A stretch of DNA of 43,288 nt from contig UPXY01000016.1 in the NCBI GenBank assembly GCA_900538305.1, positions 1 to 43,288 on the forward strand, in the 5' to 3' direction. The translations under genes and the position numbers were made by a program. The notes beneath the pieces are model-generated. The model ran no database searches. It worked only from the letters and a program-made list of their open reading frames with translations, and had not been told where the DNA came from. Positions within the stretch are counted from its first letter, which is position 1, and each line of letters opens with the position of its first letter. This stretch comes from an uncultured Collinsella sp. GTDB lineage: Bacteria; Actinomycetota; Coriobacteriia; Coriobacteriales; Coriobacteriaceae. Shown in pieces: positions 1 through 8,554 of this stretch.

Positions 1-117
1 TGGTGACACTCCTTCCTGGGGAATGCGGGTGCGACCTCCCCGTAGCTGGGATAACCGCACCGTCTACCAGGGCGGTGGGCGGAGCGCACCCCCGTTTCCC
101 GAGAGGAGGTGTCACCA
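1..117. other. Structured inverted-repeat region, possible RNA element
   Basis: The first nine bases (TGGTGACAC) are the exact reverse complement of bases 109-117 (GTGTCACCA), and the neighbouring TCC and GGA runs extend the pairing. The 117-base segment between is GC-rich with further pairing potential, for example GCGGGTGCG with CGCACCC. The size resembles a small structured RNA, but I see no 5S rRNA, SRP, T-box or riboswitch core that I can name. The segment touches the window edge, so it could be part of something longer. No gene lies on either strand here. Strand and function are unknown. Confidence 0.3.
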
Positions 118-187
118 ACCTTTCATTTTTGGCCATTTTCTGTTTGGATGGTGCGTTCTGGGTGGGATTCAGATTGCCTGAACGTAG

Positions 188-955
188 CTATGCCCCGAAA
201 TCGAGGAGCCGGGCGCTGCGGGTGGCGATGGCAGCTCCGAGCGGCGCGGGATCGGTGTGCCGTAGGTCTGCTAAGTGGTTGAGCGTGGCTTCAAGTGAGT
301 GCTCCAAGGCAGCGAGCTCGTAGGGAGCATTGAGCTTGGGTGGAGCGTCCGTTTCGAGAAGGAGGCGGTCGTCGGGGAGGATGCGTGCGTATTCGCGGCC
401 GCGTTTCGTAGCAAGCATGTGCTCGTTGATTGAGAAGAAGCAGCCCAGACGAACGGCGCGCCAGAGTTCGTCGCTGGATCCGCTAAACCAGTGCAGGATG
501 CAGGATGAAGTGGCGAACGCATTGGTGCGCTCAAGGATATCGAGCACGCGGTTCACCGATCGAATGGCATGGATGGATATGACGCGTCCCGGCAGCGGGT
601 GCTCGGAAACAGCGGTCATGATACGCTCAAAGGCGGTCGCTTGTTGTTCGAGGCTCGCCGCTCCACGTTTGCCGGCATCGAGTCCTACCTCACCTACATA
701 GCGCGAGCACGCAACAAGATCCTCCAGCATTTCAACATCGGCATCTCCGCAGGTGCCGTCCGCAAGCCACCAAGGATGAAGCCCCGCGCCTACGCGGACG
801 TTCGGGCGGTTGGAAAATCGTTTGAGCGCAACGGTGGTGTCGTGCGGAGTGACGGTCGTGCAGAACAAGCCTATGCCCAGATCCTGCGCGGCGCGCGCGA
901 TCTCGACTCCGTTCGTCATGAGGTCGAGATGCACGTGCGTGTCGACGAACCTCAT
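188..955 (-). CDS. tatD: TatD family metal-dependent hydrolase
   Basis: The product is a 255-residue TIM-barrel hydrolase of the TatD family (metal-dependent deoxyribonuclease or phosphoesterase). The metal ligands are visible in order: HVHLD near the N-terminus (H7, H9), the glutamate in VGEVGLD (E89), H129 in SIHA, H155 in LHW and the aspartate in ETDAPP (D202). Length is normal for the family. The start ATG overlaps the stop of the upstream tcdA gene (ATGA), so the two genes are translationally coupled. The cellular substrate is not shown by the sequence; nuclease activity in DNA repair is the usual family assignment. Confidence 0.88.
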   Translation of the reverse strand: MRFVDTHVHLDLMTNGVEIARAAQDLGIGLFCTTVTPHDTTVALKRFSNRPNVRVGAGLHPWWLADGTCGDADVEMLEDLVACSRYVGEVGLDAGKRGAASLEQQATAFERIMTAVSEHPLPGRVISIHAIRSVNRVLDILERTNAFATSSCILHWFSGSSDELWRAVRLGCFFSINEHMLATKRGREYARILPDDRLLLETDAPPKLNAPYELAALEHSLEATLNHLADLRHTDPAPLGAAIATRSARLLDFGA

Positions 956-1746
956 CGCGAGTCACCGCCGACATCGATTCCAACAATCCGCCGCATCACG
1001 AATCCGGCGAGCATCTGTCCCATGATGGGCGGGAGATAGGAGGTCGTGCCCAAAGGTGGGCGCTCGCTTTCCGCGCATTGGCTCTCATTGTCTATCGTTT
1101 TCGCATTGCCCGGGGCATCTACGCTCTGTGGGGGGTCGAGCGGTGTCTCGGGCGAGTAGAGCACGTCGAGCCGGCGGATTCCGCGTTTGCGGCAGCATTT
1201 GCGGATGACGCGGGCGAGCGCATCGCCCTGTGTGTCGTAGATATCGGCGAAGCGCAGGAGTTCAGGATAGAGCTTCATCGCGCCGCCCATGCTGCTCACG
1301 ATCGGGATATCGAGCTCTTGTGCACACGCGGCGAGCTCAAGCTTCGTCGATACGGTATCGATGGCGTCGACGATGTAATCGATGCGCCCGCCCGCATCAG
1401 CGCGGCACGAAGCGATGAGCTCGGCGACATCTCCAGGCAGCAGGAACGCATCCCGTGCGGTCACGCGTGTACTGGGGTTGATGCGCTCTACGAGCGTGCG
1501 TACTGCGTCGACCTTTCGCATGCCGACGGTATCCGTCCATGCGACGGCCTGTCGGTTGATGTTGCTCGCCGCGACCTCGTCGCCATCGACGACAACGATC
1601 GTGCCTATGGCGCCGCGCGCGAGCGCCTCGATGCAGTTCGAGCCCACGCCGCCTGCGCCCACGACCATAACGGTCGCCGCTTGCAGGCGGGCAAGTCCCG
1701 CTGCGCCCCAAAGCGCCTCAAGCCGTGATGTCGGAGTATCGTTCAT
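952..1746 (-). CDS. tcdA: tRNA threonylcarbamoyladenosine dehydratase-like ThiF/E1 protein
   Basis: The 264-residue protein belongs to the ThiF/MoeB/E1 superfamily, with the adenylate-binding motif GAGGVGSN near residue 33 followed by VVVDGDEV and NINRQ. TcdA (CsdL) uses ATP to cyclise t6A37 of tRNA to ct6A, and its end-to-end length and the C-terminal DVLYSPE segment fit TcdA better than MoeB or ThiF. A CC pair in RKCCRK is present but no MoeB-type double CxxC zinc knuckle. I chose the ATG at 1746; an in-frame ATG at 1755 is the alternative, and neither has a strong ribosome site. It is first in a two-gene unit with tatD. Confidence 0.8.
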   Translation of the reverse strand: MNDTPTSRLEALWGAAGLARLQAATVMVVGAGGVGSNCIEALARGAIGTIVVVDGDEVAASNINRQAVAWTDTVGMRKVDAVRTLVERINPSTRVTARDAFLLPGDVAELIASCRADAGGRIDYIVDAIDTVSTKLELAACAQELDIPIVSSMGGAMKLYPELLRFADIYDTQGDALARVIRKCCRKRGIRRLDVLYSPETPLDPPQSVDAPGNAKTIDNESQCAESERPPLGTTSYLPPIMGQMLAGFVMRRIVGIDVGGDSR

Positions 1747-1757
1747 AGCTCTCATTC

Positions 1758-1890
1758 TACGTGTAAAAATACCCCAGCGTGTAAAAATACCCCAGTGACT
1801 TTTTTACATCAAACGCGTCGACCTTGGGTCGAGACGTTAGATTTCTTGCACCGTGTCGTATGTCGAAAACCCCGGGGTAGATATACGTGC
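1758..1890. repeat. REP-like palindromic repeat, family A
   Basis: This is the intergenic region between tcdA and ettA. Two direct copies of GTGTAAAAATACCCCAG lie at 1761-1777 and 1779-1795, and an inverted relative (GTCGAAAACCCCGGGGTA) lies near 1862-1879. Between them AACGCGTCGACC and GGTCGAGACGTT (about 1810-1836) can pair. The same TGTAAAATTACCCCAGGGG core recurs at 15357-15460, 36005-36127 and 37022-37050, the last two flanking the RAYT gene. The ettA promoter must lie in or after this element. Confidence 0.65.
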
Positions 1891-1985
1891 ATGGTTTAGC
1901 CGTGGAGAGCGGCTTTTGCTCTGGGCGAATAACAGCGAGTCTGCGACTATGCTGCATGTATGAGTTGTCAAGAACGGAGTTTCTC

Positions 1986-3665
1986 ATGGCAGAGTTCATC
2001 TACCAGATGTACCAGGCGCGCAAGGCGCATGGCGACAAGGTCATCCTCGATGACGTGACCTTGAGCTTCTACCCGGGCGCGAAGATCGGCGTTGTGGGTC
2101 CCAACGGCATGGGCAAATCGACACTTCTCAAGATCATGGCGGGTGTCGAGGAAGTGTCCAACGGCGACGCGCGCCTCACGCCGGGTTACACGGTGGGGCT
2201 GCTTCCGCAGGAGCCGCCGCTCGACGAGGACAAGACCGTCATCGAGAACGTGCGCCAAGCCTTCGGTGACCTCATGGCGAAGGTCGAGCGCTTCAACAAG
2301 ATCGGCGAGGAGATGGCCGAGCCCGATGCGGACTTCGACGCCCTCATGGCCGAGATGGGCAAGCTCCAGGACGAAATCGACGCAGCCGATGGCTGGGATA
2401 TCGACTCCAAGCTCGGTCAGGCGATGGACGCCCTCCAGCTACCCGATTCCGACATGCCCGTGAGCGTGCTCTCCGGCGGCGAGCGTCGCCGCGTAGCACT
2501 CTGCAAGCTGCTCCTTGAGGCACCCGACCTGCTGCTTTTGGACGAGCCCACGAACCACCTGGACGCCGAGTCGGTGCTGTGGCTCGAGCATTTCCTGAAG
2601 AACTACCCCGGTGCCGTGCTCGCCGTCACGCACGACCGCTACTTCCTGGATAACGTCGCGGAGTGGATCTGCGAGGTCGACCGTGGCCACCTTTATCCCT
2701 ACAAGGGCAACTACTCCACCTATCTCGAGACCAAGGCCGCGCGCATCGCCGCGCAGGGGCAGCGCGACGCCAAGCTTGCGAAGCGCATGGCCTCCGAACT
2801 CGAGTGGGTGCGCTCCAGCCCCAAGGCTCGCCAGGCGAAGAACAAGGCACGTCTCGCTCGCTACGAGGAGATGGAGGCCGAGGCGCGCGCGAGCCAGAAG
2901 CTCGACTGGACGGACATCCGCATTCCCGTGGGTCCGCGCCTGGGAGCGAAGGTACTCGAGGTCGAGCACCTGCACAAGGAGTTCGACGGCCGCGTGCTCA
3001 TCGACGACCTTTCGTTCAGCCTGCCGCGCGCGGGCATCGTGGGTGTGATCGGCCCGAATGGCGTGGGCAAGTCGACGCTCTTCAAGATGATCATCGGCGA
3101 AGAAGAGCCTTCGAGCGGTACGATCGAGCTTGGCGAGTCCGTGAAGGTGTCGTATGTCGATCAGAATCGTGCGGGCATCGACCCCGACAAGACGCTCTGG
3201 GAGGTCGTCTCGGGCGGCACCGACAAGATGATCGTCGGCGAGACCGAGGTGCCGAGCCGCGCCTATGTGGCGAGTTTCGGCTTCAAAGGCCAAGACCAGC
3301 AGAAGCGCGCCGGGGTGCTCTCTGGCGGCGAGCGCAACCGCCTGAACCTGGCGCTCACCCTGAAGCAGGGTGGCAACCTGCTGCTCCTCGACGAGCCCAC
3401 GAACGACCTCGACGTCGAGACGCTCTCTTCGCTCGAGGCGGCACTGCTCGAATTCCCCGGCTGCTCCGTGGTCATCAGCCACGACCGCATGTTCCTCGAC
3501 CGTGTGGCAACGCACATCCTCGCGTGGGAGGGCACGGACGAGAATCCCGGCGCGTGGTATTGGTTCGAAGGCAACTTCGCCGCCTACCAGGAGAACCGTG
3601 TGGCACGCCTCGGCGAGGACGCCGCGCAGCCGCACCGCATCCACCGCAAGCTCACCCGCGACTAA
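1986..3665 (+). CDS. ettA: Energy-dependent translational throttle protein EttA (ABC-F)
   Basis: The 559-residue ABC-F ATPase carries two nucleotide-binding domains and no membrane segments. Domain 1 has Walker A GPNGMGKST, signature LSGGERRRVALC and Walker B LLLLDEPTNHLD. Domain 2 has GPNGVGKST, LSGGERNRLNLAL and LLLLDEPTNDLD. The start MAEFIYQMYQARK is typical of EttA, as is the length of about 555 residues. EttA binds the ribosomal E site and couples the first peptide bond to the ATP/ADP ratio. I chose the ATG at 1986 over upstream in-frame codons because it matches the family N-terminus and is preceded by an AACGGAG-like ribosome site. A GC-rich hairpin follows the gene. Confidence 0.95.
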   Translation: MAEFIYQMYQARKAHGDKVILDDVTLSFYPGAKIGVVGPNGMGKSTLLKIMAGVEEVSNGDARLTPGYTVGLLPQEPPLDEDKTVIENVRQAFGDLMAKVERFNKIGEEMAEPDADFDALMAEMGKLQDEIDAADGWDIDSKLGQAMDALQLPDSDMPVSVLSGGERRRVALCKLLLEAPDLLLLDEPTNHLDAESVLWLEHFLKNYPGAVLAVTHDRYFLDNVAEWICEVDRGHLYPYKGNYSTYLETKAARIAAQGQRDAKLAKRMASELEWVRSSPKARQAKNKARLARYEEMEAEARASQKLDWTDIRIPVGPRLGAKVLEVEHLHKEFDGRVLIDDLSFSLPRAGIVGVIGPNGVGKSTLFKMIIGEEEPSSGTIELGESVKVSYVDQNRAGIDPDKTLWEVVSGGTDKMIVGETEVPSRAYVASFGFKGQDQQKRAGVLSGGERNRLNLALTLKQGGNLLLLDEPTNDLDVETLSSLEAALLEFPGCSVVISHDRMFLDRVATHILAWEGTDENPGAWYWFEGNFAAYQENRVARLGEDAAQPHRIHRKLTRD

Positions 3666-3679
3666 GCGACCATGTGGGA

Positions 3680-3714
3680 CAGGCCCGGTTGGGTTATGCG
3701 ACCAACCGGGCCTG
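3680..3714 (+). terminator. Hairpin after ettA
   Basis: CAGGCCCGGTTGG (3680-3692) and CCAACCGGGCCTG (3702-3714) form a perfect 13-bp stem with a 9-nt loop, 14 bases after the ettA stop. No T-run follows, so it may act as a Rho-assisted terminator or an RNA stabiliser rather than a classical intrinsic terminator. Confidence 0.55.
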
Positions 3715-3733
3715 CACTGTCTAGGTCATCGAC

Positions 3734-3793
3734 GACGTCGACATATTCCGCCAGTTTTCCCATACATGAGAGTGAAAATGTCGGAATATGTCG
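3734..3793. repeat. Palindromic repeat, family E
   Basis: The arms CGACATATTCCG (3739-3750) and CGGAATATGTCG (3782-3793) pair perfectly. The left side, GACGTCGACATATTCCGCC and the two bases after it (3734-3754), matches the left arm of the palindrome at 20492-20556 at 20 of 21 positions, so this is a dispersed element. It sits between convergent genes (ettA and the hypothetical gene ending at 3817). Confidence 0.6.
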
Positions 3794-3816
3794 ATTCAGT
3801 CCAAGGATTGCGTGGA

Positions 3817-5106
3817 TCACGCGGTCTCGACGGCTTCGAGTGCCCAGGGAGCGCCTGTGTCCGAGGCGGGACGACGCTTGAGGCGGATGGTCGCGCTGCG
3901 GCGTTCGCCGTCACAGAGATAGCGCAGGGGGAATGCGGCGCGGTTGCGGCTGAGTTCGGCGGTGCCGCGCTCGCACGCGATAAGGAACCACTCGCTCGCG
4001 ATATCGAGGACGTCGGCACCGTAGGGGAGCAGCGCGGAGAGCTCGTTCAGCAGGTCTGCCGGACACCAGACATCGATGGCGAAGTCCTTCGGGTATGCAT
4101 CTAGATCGAGGGACGTTACGGGCTGCGGGGCGGCTGCCATGGTCGTTGCGGTGGTTGTGGATGTGGTCGAAGGCTGCGAAACCGGTGCAGGCGCGGGTGC
4201 GATAGCCGACGCTGCCGAAGACCGCTGCTGCGCCGTCGAAGGGGCTGCCGTTGCGCCCGTGCTTTCGGCGTGCGTTGCCGAATGTGCGGCTGCCAACGTC
4301 TCATCGGCCTGCTTGGCGGGGGCTGTGCTCACCGGCGTGGACGCGAGGGTCTGGATGCCGGCGTTCGTATGCTCGGGATCGTAGATGACGGTGAGCGAGA
4401 TGGCGGGCTCGGGCGCTTCCACGGCAGGGGGCGCCGCAGGGTCATCGGACGGCTCTTCGGTGCCAGCGTCTTGGGCGGCGTCCTTGCCGTCGGCAGCACC
4501 GGATGGTTCGCAGGGGGAAGCTTCGTCGACGGGTACGCTATCCGTCTCGTCGTCTGCAGCGACATCGTTCGCAGGGCTTCCGACGGGTGCATCGTTCTTG
4601 TTAGCCGCAGCCTCGGTGCGCTCCGCACGCAAAGCCTCTTCGCTCGTATCTTCGGCAAGCGTCTCCGCCGGGGGTTCCTCGGCGGCGGTACCCTCCTCGG
4701 CAGGTGCCTCAGCAGCCACCGGCTCTTCGATGGCTATGACCTGCGGGCGTACGGGTTTGAGCGGACGTTGGCCGCGCTTGCGTTTCCATGGTTTCGCCGA
4801 TCCGGTGCCGGCGCCCGTGCCGTTGTTCGCGGCGTCGAGCACCTCGTCCCATTCCGGCTGGGCTTCGATAGTCGCATAGAGGCGCCCGCCCTTGAAGACG
4901 GTGAGCGTGACGAACGCGTCCAAGTCCTCGAGTAGCGCGCGGGTATCTTCGTAGCCGAGCGAGCAGGCGTCGAGCCCGTCGCTTGCAAGCGCTTCCTCCA
5001 CTTGCGTCACGAACGTCTGCCTCCCGCAGCCGAGCTTCGTGCGGAAGAGATCATACAGGTAGATGCGGTTGTTCTGGTTGAGCTGCGTGCGCTGCTGCGA
5101 TGCCAT
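3817..5106 (-). CDS. Hypothetical protein with disordered Ala/Pro/Glu linker
   Basis: I do not recognise a family. The 429-residue protein has an ordered N-terminal part (about residues 1-95) containing YLYDLFRTKLGCGRQTF and GRLYATIEAQPEWDEVLD. A basic patch KPWKRKRGQR follows near 106-115, then about 220 residues of acidic and Ala/Pro/Thr-rich low complexity. A second ordered block of about 90 residues closes the protein (DFAIDVWCPADLLNELSALL). No signal peptide or membrane helix is evident, so it is probably cytoplasmic. A GAGGAG ribosome site precedes the ATG. It lies downstream of the gene at 5169-6137 on the same strand with a gap of about 60 bases, so both may form one transcript. Confidence 0.7.
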   Translation of the reverse strand: MASQQRTQLNQNNRIYLYDLFRTKLGCGRQTFVTQVEEALASDGLDACSLGYEDTRALLEDLDAFVTLTVFKGGRLYATIEAQPEWDEVLDAANNGTGAGTGSAKPWKRKRGQRPLKPVRPQVIAIEEPVAAEAPAEEGTAAEEPPAETLAEDTSEEALRAERTEAAANKNDAPVGSPANDVAADDETDSVPVDEASPCEPSGAADGKDAAQDAGTEEPSDDPAAPPAVEAPEPAISLTVIYDPEHTNAGIQTLASTPVSTAPAKQADETLAAAHSATHAESTGATAAPSTAQQRSSAASAIAPAPAPVSQPSTTSTTTATTMAAAPQPVTSLDLDAYPKDFAIDVWCPADLLNELSALLPYGADVLDIASEWFLIACERGTAELSRNRAAFPLRYLCDGERRSATIRLKRRPASDTGAPWALEAVETA

Positions 5107-5168
5107 GATATCTCCTCGGTCCGTTTGTCCGCCCTCTATCTTAGCATCGCGAGCGCTTGGGTCGTCGG

Positions 5169-6137
5169 TTATCGGCGGGTGGGCTGTTGCGTGGCGTCAC
5201 CCGCTGCGGTGCCCGTGCCGCCTGTGGAAGCATCGCCGGAGTCCGTATTGCCTTCCGCGTCGCCGCTGTTCGCGTCGCCCGTTCCAACCGAGCCGTCGGT
5301 TCCCGTCCCGGGTGTCGTGTCGGGGGAGGGGGCGGTGCCGCCAGCGTTTTGGCTGCCGTCTGCCGAAGGGTCGTCTGCAGGCGCCTGCCCGGAGTCTTCC
5401 TGTTCGGACGAATCGTCTGCCTGCGCCGGTTCTTCGGCAGCCTGGCTGTCCGTGGCAGAACCTTCAGCATCCTCGGGCGCATCCTGTGTGGCGGCGGGTG
5501 CCGTGAAGATCGCTTCCGGCTTGGTTCCAATGCCCTCGCCTGCAGTGCTGAGCAAGATGATCGCGACGCACGCCGTAACGGCCAGGATCGCTGCGATCGC
5601 CGAGAAGCCTATGACCTTGCGCTGCGTGGAGGCGCGCTCCGCCTTCGCCCGCGCGCGGAGGCGTTCGGGCGCGATGCGCCCACCTGCCTGCATGCCGTTT
5701 CCCGAAGAGAGCTGGCCGTCTGGGCGGTGCTCGAAGCGCCCGCCGCATGCTCTACCGCTCGCATATGCGCCGCCCGCTGCATACGCGCCATACCCACCGG
5801 CGTGCTCGTCGCCACCCGTGTAGGCGCCCTTGAGCTTTTCCGCACCGGTCGTGATGAAATGGCGGTAGACCTGCGACGACACGACGGTTACCACGGAGCT
5901 CACCGCCGCACCGATCACCGACCCCGCGATACCGATCTTCGAGGCGAGCACCACCGACGTCGCGGCTGCGGCGGCGCCGGCCACGACCTGCGCGAAGGAG
6001 AGGTCTTCGAAAAGTCCGCGAAGAAACCCCGGTTTCCTTGCGGGATATGCCTGCGTGTTGCCGATGGCCTCACGCGGTGTGCGCGCCTCTTCACGCTGGT
6101 ACGGCGAATCGTAGCCGTTGGGATAATCGGGTGCCAT
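5169..6137 (-). CDS. Hypothetical membrane protein with acidic outer tail
   Basis: The 322-residue protein is of unknown family. About 45 residues in, a Gly/Ala/Val-rich hydrophobic stretch spans residues 50-85 (VVAGAAAAATSVVLASKIGIAG and on), looking like a helical hairpin. A further single membrane helix lies near residues 177-200 (VIGFSAIAAILAVTACVAII). The last 120 residues are Asp/Glu/Ser/Gly/Thr-rich low complexity and are probably extracytoplasmic. A GGGAGG ribosome site precedes the ATG. The gene faces away from the NAD synthetase gene, with about 210 bases between the two starts, so divergent promoters are expected there. Function cannot be assigned. Confidence 0.7.
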   Translation of the reverse strand: MAPDYPNGYDSPYQREEARTPREAIGNTQAYPARKPGFLRGLFEDLSFAQVVAGAAAAATSVVLASKIGIAGSVIGAAVSSVVTVVSSQVYRHFITTGAEKLKGAYTGGDEHAGGYGAYAAGGAYASGRACGGRFEHRPDGQLSSGNGMQAGGRIAPERLRARAKAERASTQRKVIGFSAIAAILAVTACVAIILLSTAGEGIGTKPEAIFTAPAATQDAPEDAEGSATDSQAAEEPAQADDSSEQEDSGQAPADDPSADGSQNAGGTAPSPDTTPGTGTDGSVGTGDANSGDAEGNTDSGDASTGGTGTAAGDATQQPTRR

Positions 6138-6351
6138 GGTGCCTCCCGGGTACGAAGTTCAGTTCTCCTGCGGGTCGTTCGGCAGCGAACCACGTGGCCG
6201 CAGCGCCGACCGCAGGGGCGTACGTTTGAAGTCCTACCATTCCTACCCAGCCGCCTCGCCGCTCGTTCACTCCTCATAAGGAGGGCACATTTCGCACGCG
6301 CGCAAACGCGGTATCATAGTGCCGAGATTTCCAGACCGAGAGGAAACGACG

Positions 6352-8385
6352 ATGGACCAGTTCTATCCTGCGGGAGTAGACGGCTGTGACGACGCACCTG
6401 TCGCGGACGGCTTCTTCCGCATCGCCGCGGCGACGCCGAAGATCCGCGTCGCGGATGTCGAGGGTAATGCGCGCGCGGTGCTTTCGTGCGTGCAGGCAGC
6501 GCATGCGGCGGGCGTGGGCGCGCTCGTGCTGCCTGAGCTTTGCCTGACAGGCTATACCTGCGGCGACCTCTTTCAGAACCGCACACTCGTCACGGCCTGT
6601 GAACGCGCGCTCTCGTGGCTGTTGGATGAGACGCGTGGGCTGCCGCTGCTCTTCACGGTGGGACTCCCCGTTGCGGCAGGCGGAGCGCTCTATAATTGCG
6701 CCGCCGTGTGCTGTGCCGGCACGTTGCTCGGCTTCACCGCAAAAGAGAACCTGCCCAACTACGGCGAGTTCTACGAGCAGCGCTGGTTCGAGCCGGCTCC
6801 CCATGACGCTATGCTGGTGAACCTCGCGGGCTTCGAGTGCATCCCGCTTGCGAAGAGCATCGTCTACCGCTGTGTGGATCCCGGCATGGAGTGCGTCGCG
6901 GTGGGTGTCGAGATCTGCGAGGATCTGTGGGTCGCCGCACCGCCGAGCGTTGGCATGGCGCTCGAGGGCGATGCAACGATCATCTTGAACCCTTCGGCAT
7001 CCGATGAGGTCATCGGCAAGGCGGCGTACCGACGCGATTTGGTGCGCGGCCAGAGCGCTCGCCTGTATTGCGCGTACGCGTATGCGGATGCGGGGGAGGG
7101 CGAATCCACGACCGACCTCGTTTTCGCCGGTGAGAACCTCATCGCGGAAAACGGCAGCCTGCTCGGACGCACGCCGCTCATGAGCTGCGACATGGCATGC
7201 GCCGATGTCGACCTCGATCGCCTGCTCGCCGAGCGCCGCCGTTCGAACACATGGAAGAAGCCCGTGTTCCCGCAAGGTGATCTCACGTTCGTGGACTTCT
7301 CGTTCGCCGGTGCGACGTCCAGGCAAGACGGGGCGGTTCCCGCGCCGCGCCTCATGCGCTCCGCGCTCGAGATCGATCGCGTGTTCCCGCGCGCGCCCTT
7401 CGTGCCTGCCGACCACGGCGACCTCGCGGAGCGCTGTGAGGAAATCTTCAGCTTGCAGGCAGCGGGGCTCAAGACGCGCCTCGCGCATACGGGGACGAAG
7501 CACGCGGTCATCGGCCTTTCCGGCGGCCTCGATTCCACGCTCGCGCTCCTTGTGACCGTGCGCGCCTTCGATGCGCTCGGTCTTCCGCGCGAAGGCGTCA
7601 CCGCCGTCTCGATGCCGGGCTTCGGCACCACCAGCCGTACGAAGGGCAACGCGCAGATGCTCGCCGAGGCGCTCGGCGTGAGCTTCCGTGAGGTTCCCAT
7701 CCACGCTGCGGTTGAGCAGCACTTCCAGGACATCGACCACGACCCAGCTGTTCAGGACGTGACATACGAGAATAGCCAGGCGCGCGAGCGTACGCAGATC
7801 CTCATGGATATCGCGAACCAAGCGGGCGGCTTCGTGATCGGCACCGGCGACCTCTCCGAGCTCGCGCTCGGGTGGGCGACATACAACGGCGACCATATGA
7901 GTATGTACGGCGTGAACGCGAGCGTGCCGAAGACGCTCGTGCGGCACCTCGTGCGGTACGCGGCGGATGTCTTCGGCGGCGATATCGCGACGACACTCCT
8001 CGATATCCTCGACACGCCCGTGTCCCCGGAACTTCTGCCGCCCACAGGCGAGGGCGAGATCGCGCAGAAGACGGAAGACCTCGTGGGACCCTACGAGCTG
8101 CACGATTTCTTCCTCTACCACGTGCTGCGTTTTGGCTTTGCGCCAGGAAAGATCCTGCGTATGGCGTACCGCTCGTTCGAGGGTGCTTACGACGAGCGGA
8201 CGATCTGGAGCTGGCTCCGCGTGTTCTTCCGGCGGTTCTTCGCCCAGCAGTTCAAGCGCAGCTGCCTGCCGGACGGCCCCAAGGTGGGCTCCGTGACGCT
8301 TTCCCCGCGCGGCGACTGGCGCATGCCGAGTGATGCGAGCGCCGCGCTCTGGCTGAACGAGATCGATGCTCTCGAACCCCGCTAG
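6352..8385 (+). CDS. nadE: Glutamine-dependent NAD(+) synthetase
   Basis: The enzyme amidates deamido-NAD with ammonia released from glutamine, the last step of NAD synthesis. The 677-residue protein has an N-terminal nitrilase-type glutaminase with the triad Glu (PELCLTGY, E62), Lys (TAKENLPNYGEF, K131) and Cys (VEICEDLW, C189). The C-terminal synthetase has the P-loop SGGLDST near residue 390 and ends with the usual KVGSVTLSPRGDWRMPSDA segment. Length fits the two-domain form. I prefer the ATG at 6352, preceded by GAGAGGAAAC, over an in-frame GTG at 6319. The following gene is separated by a large inverted repeat. Confidence 0.95.
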   Translation: MDQFYPAGVDGCDDAPVADGFFRIAAATPKIRVADVEGNARAVLSCVQAAHAAGVGALVLPELCLTGYTCGDLFQNRTLVTACERALSWLLDETRGLPLLFTVGLPVAAGGALYNCAAVCCAGTLLGFTAKENLPNYGEFYEQRWFEPAPHDAMLVNLAGFECIPLAKSIVYRCVDPGMECVAVGVEICEDLWVAAPPSVGMALEGDATIILNPSASDEVIGKAAYRRDLVRGQSARLYCAYAYADAGEGESTTDLVFAGENLIAENGSLLGRTPLMSCDMACADVDLDRLLAERRRSNTWKKPVFPQGDLTFVDFSFAGATSRQDGAVPAPRLMRSALEIDRVFPRAPFVPADHGDLAERCEEIFSLQAAGLKTRLAHTGTKHAVIGLSGGLDSTLALLVTVRAFDALGLPREGVTAVSMPGFGTTSRTKGNAQMLAEALGVSFREVPIHAAVEQHFQDIDHDPAVQDVTYENSQARERTQILMDIANQAGGFVIGTGDLSELALGWATYNGDHMSMYGVNASVPKTLVRHLVRYAADVFGGDIATTLLDILDTPVSPELLPPTGEGEIAQKTEDLVGPYELHDFFLYHVLRFGFAPGKILRMAYRSFEGAYDERTIWSWLRVFFRRFFAQQFKRSCLPDGPKVGSVTLSPRGDWRMPSDASAALWLNEIDALEPR

Positions 8386-8392
8386 GTTCGCC

Positions 8393-8538
8393 ATGCGTCA
8401 TTTGGGGACGGGTTCAAAACGTTACCTTTTGCCATACTTGGGGACAGGCTCTGCGTGTTCCGGCTCGGTATCGAGGTCGACCCCTCTCCCCAAATGAAGC
8501 AAAAGGTAACGTTTTGAACCCGTCCCCAAATGACGCAT
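8393..8538. repeat. 39-bp perfect inverted repeat, family B
   Basis: Bases 8393-8431 are the exact reverse complement of 8500-8538; 68 bases lie between. The arm contains GGGGACGGGTTCAAAACG and GTTACCTTTTG. The right-arm core CAAAAGGTAACGTTTTGAAC recurs at 25525-25544 and 40787-40806 in this window. The element fills the gap between nadE and the aminotransferase gene and leaves only the ribosome site (AAAGGA) outside it. No coding capacity is seen, so it is either a non-autonomous repeat or a strong RNA hairpin. Confidence 0.85.
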
Positions 8539-8554
8539 TGAAAGGATGATGGAC

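Noticed and set aside
1..117. 5S rRNA, because of the length and the closing stem
   Set aside because: The conserved 5S internal segments (CCGAAC..., GGTAGT...) are not found on either strand.
188..955. TatD as QatD of the Qat anti-phage system
   Set aside because: The neighbours are tcdA and ettA, with no QatA, QatB or QatC. It is the housekeeping form.
952..1746. MoeB or ThiF as the function of the E1-like protein
   Set aside because: The double CxxC zinc knuckle of MoeB/ThiF is missing, no moa or thi gene is near, and the C-terminal part fits TcdA better.
6274..8394. A 706-codon open frame on the minus strand opposite nadE
   Set aside because: It is the antisense shadow of the NAD synthetase gene and shows no domain.
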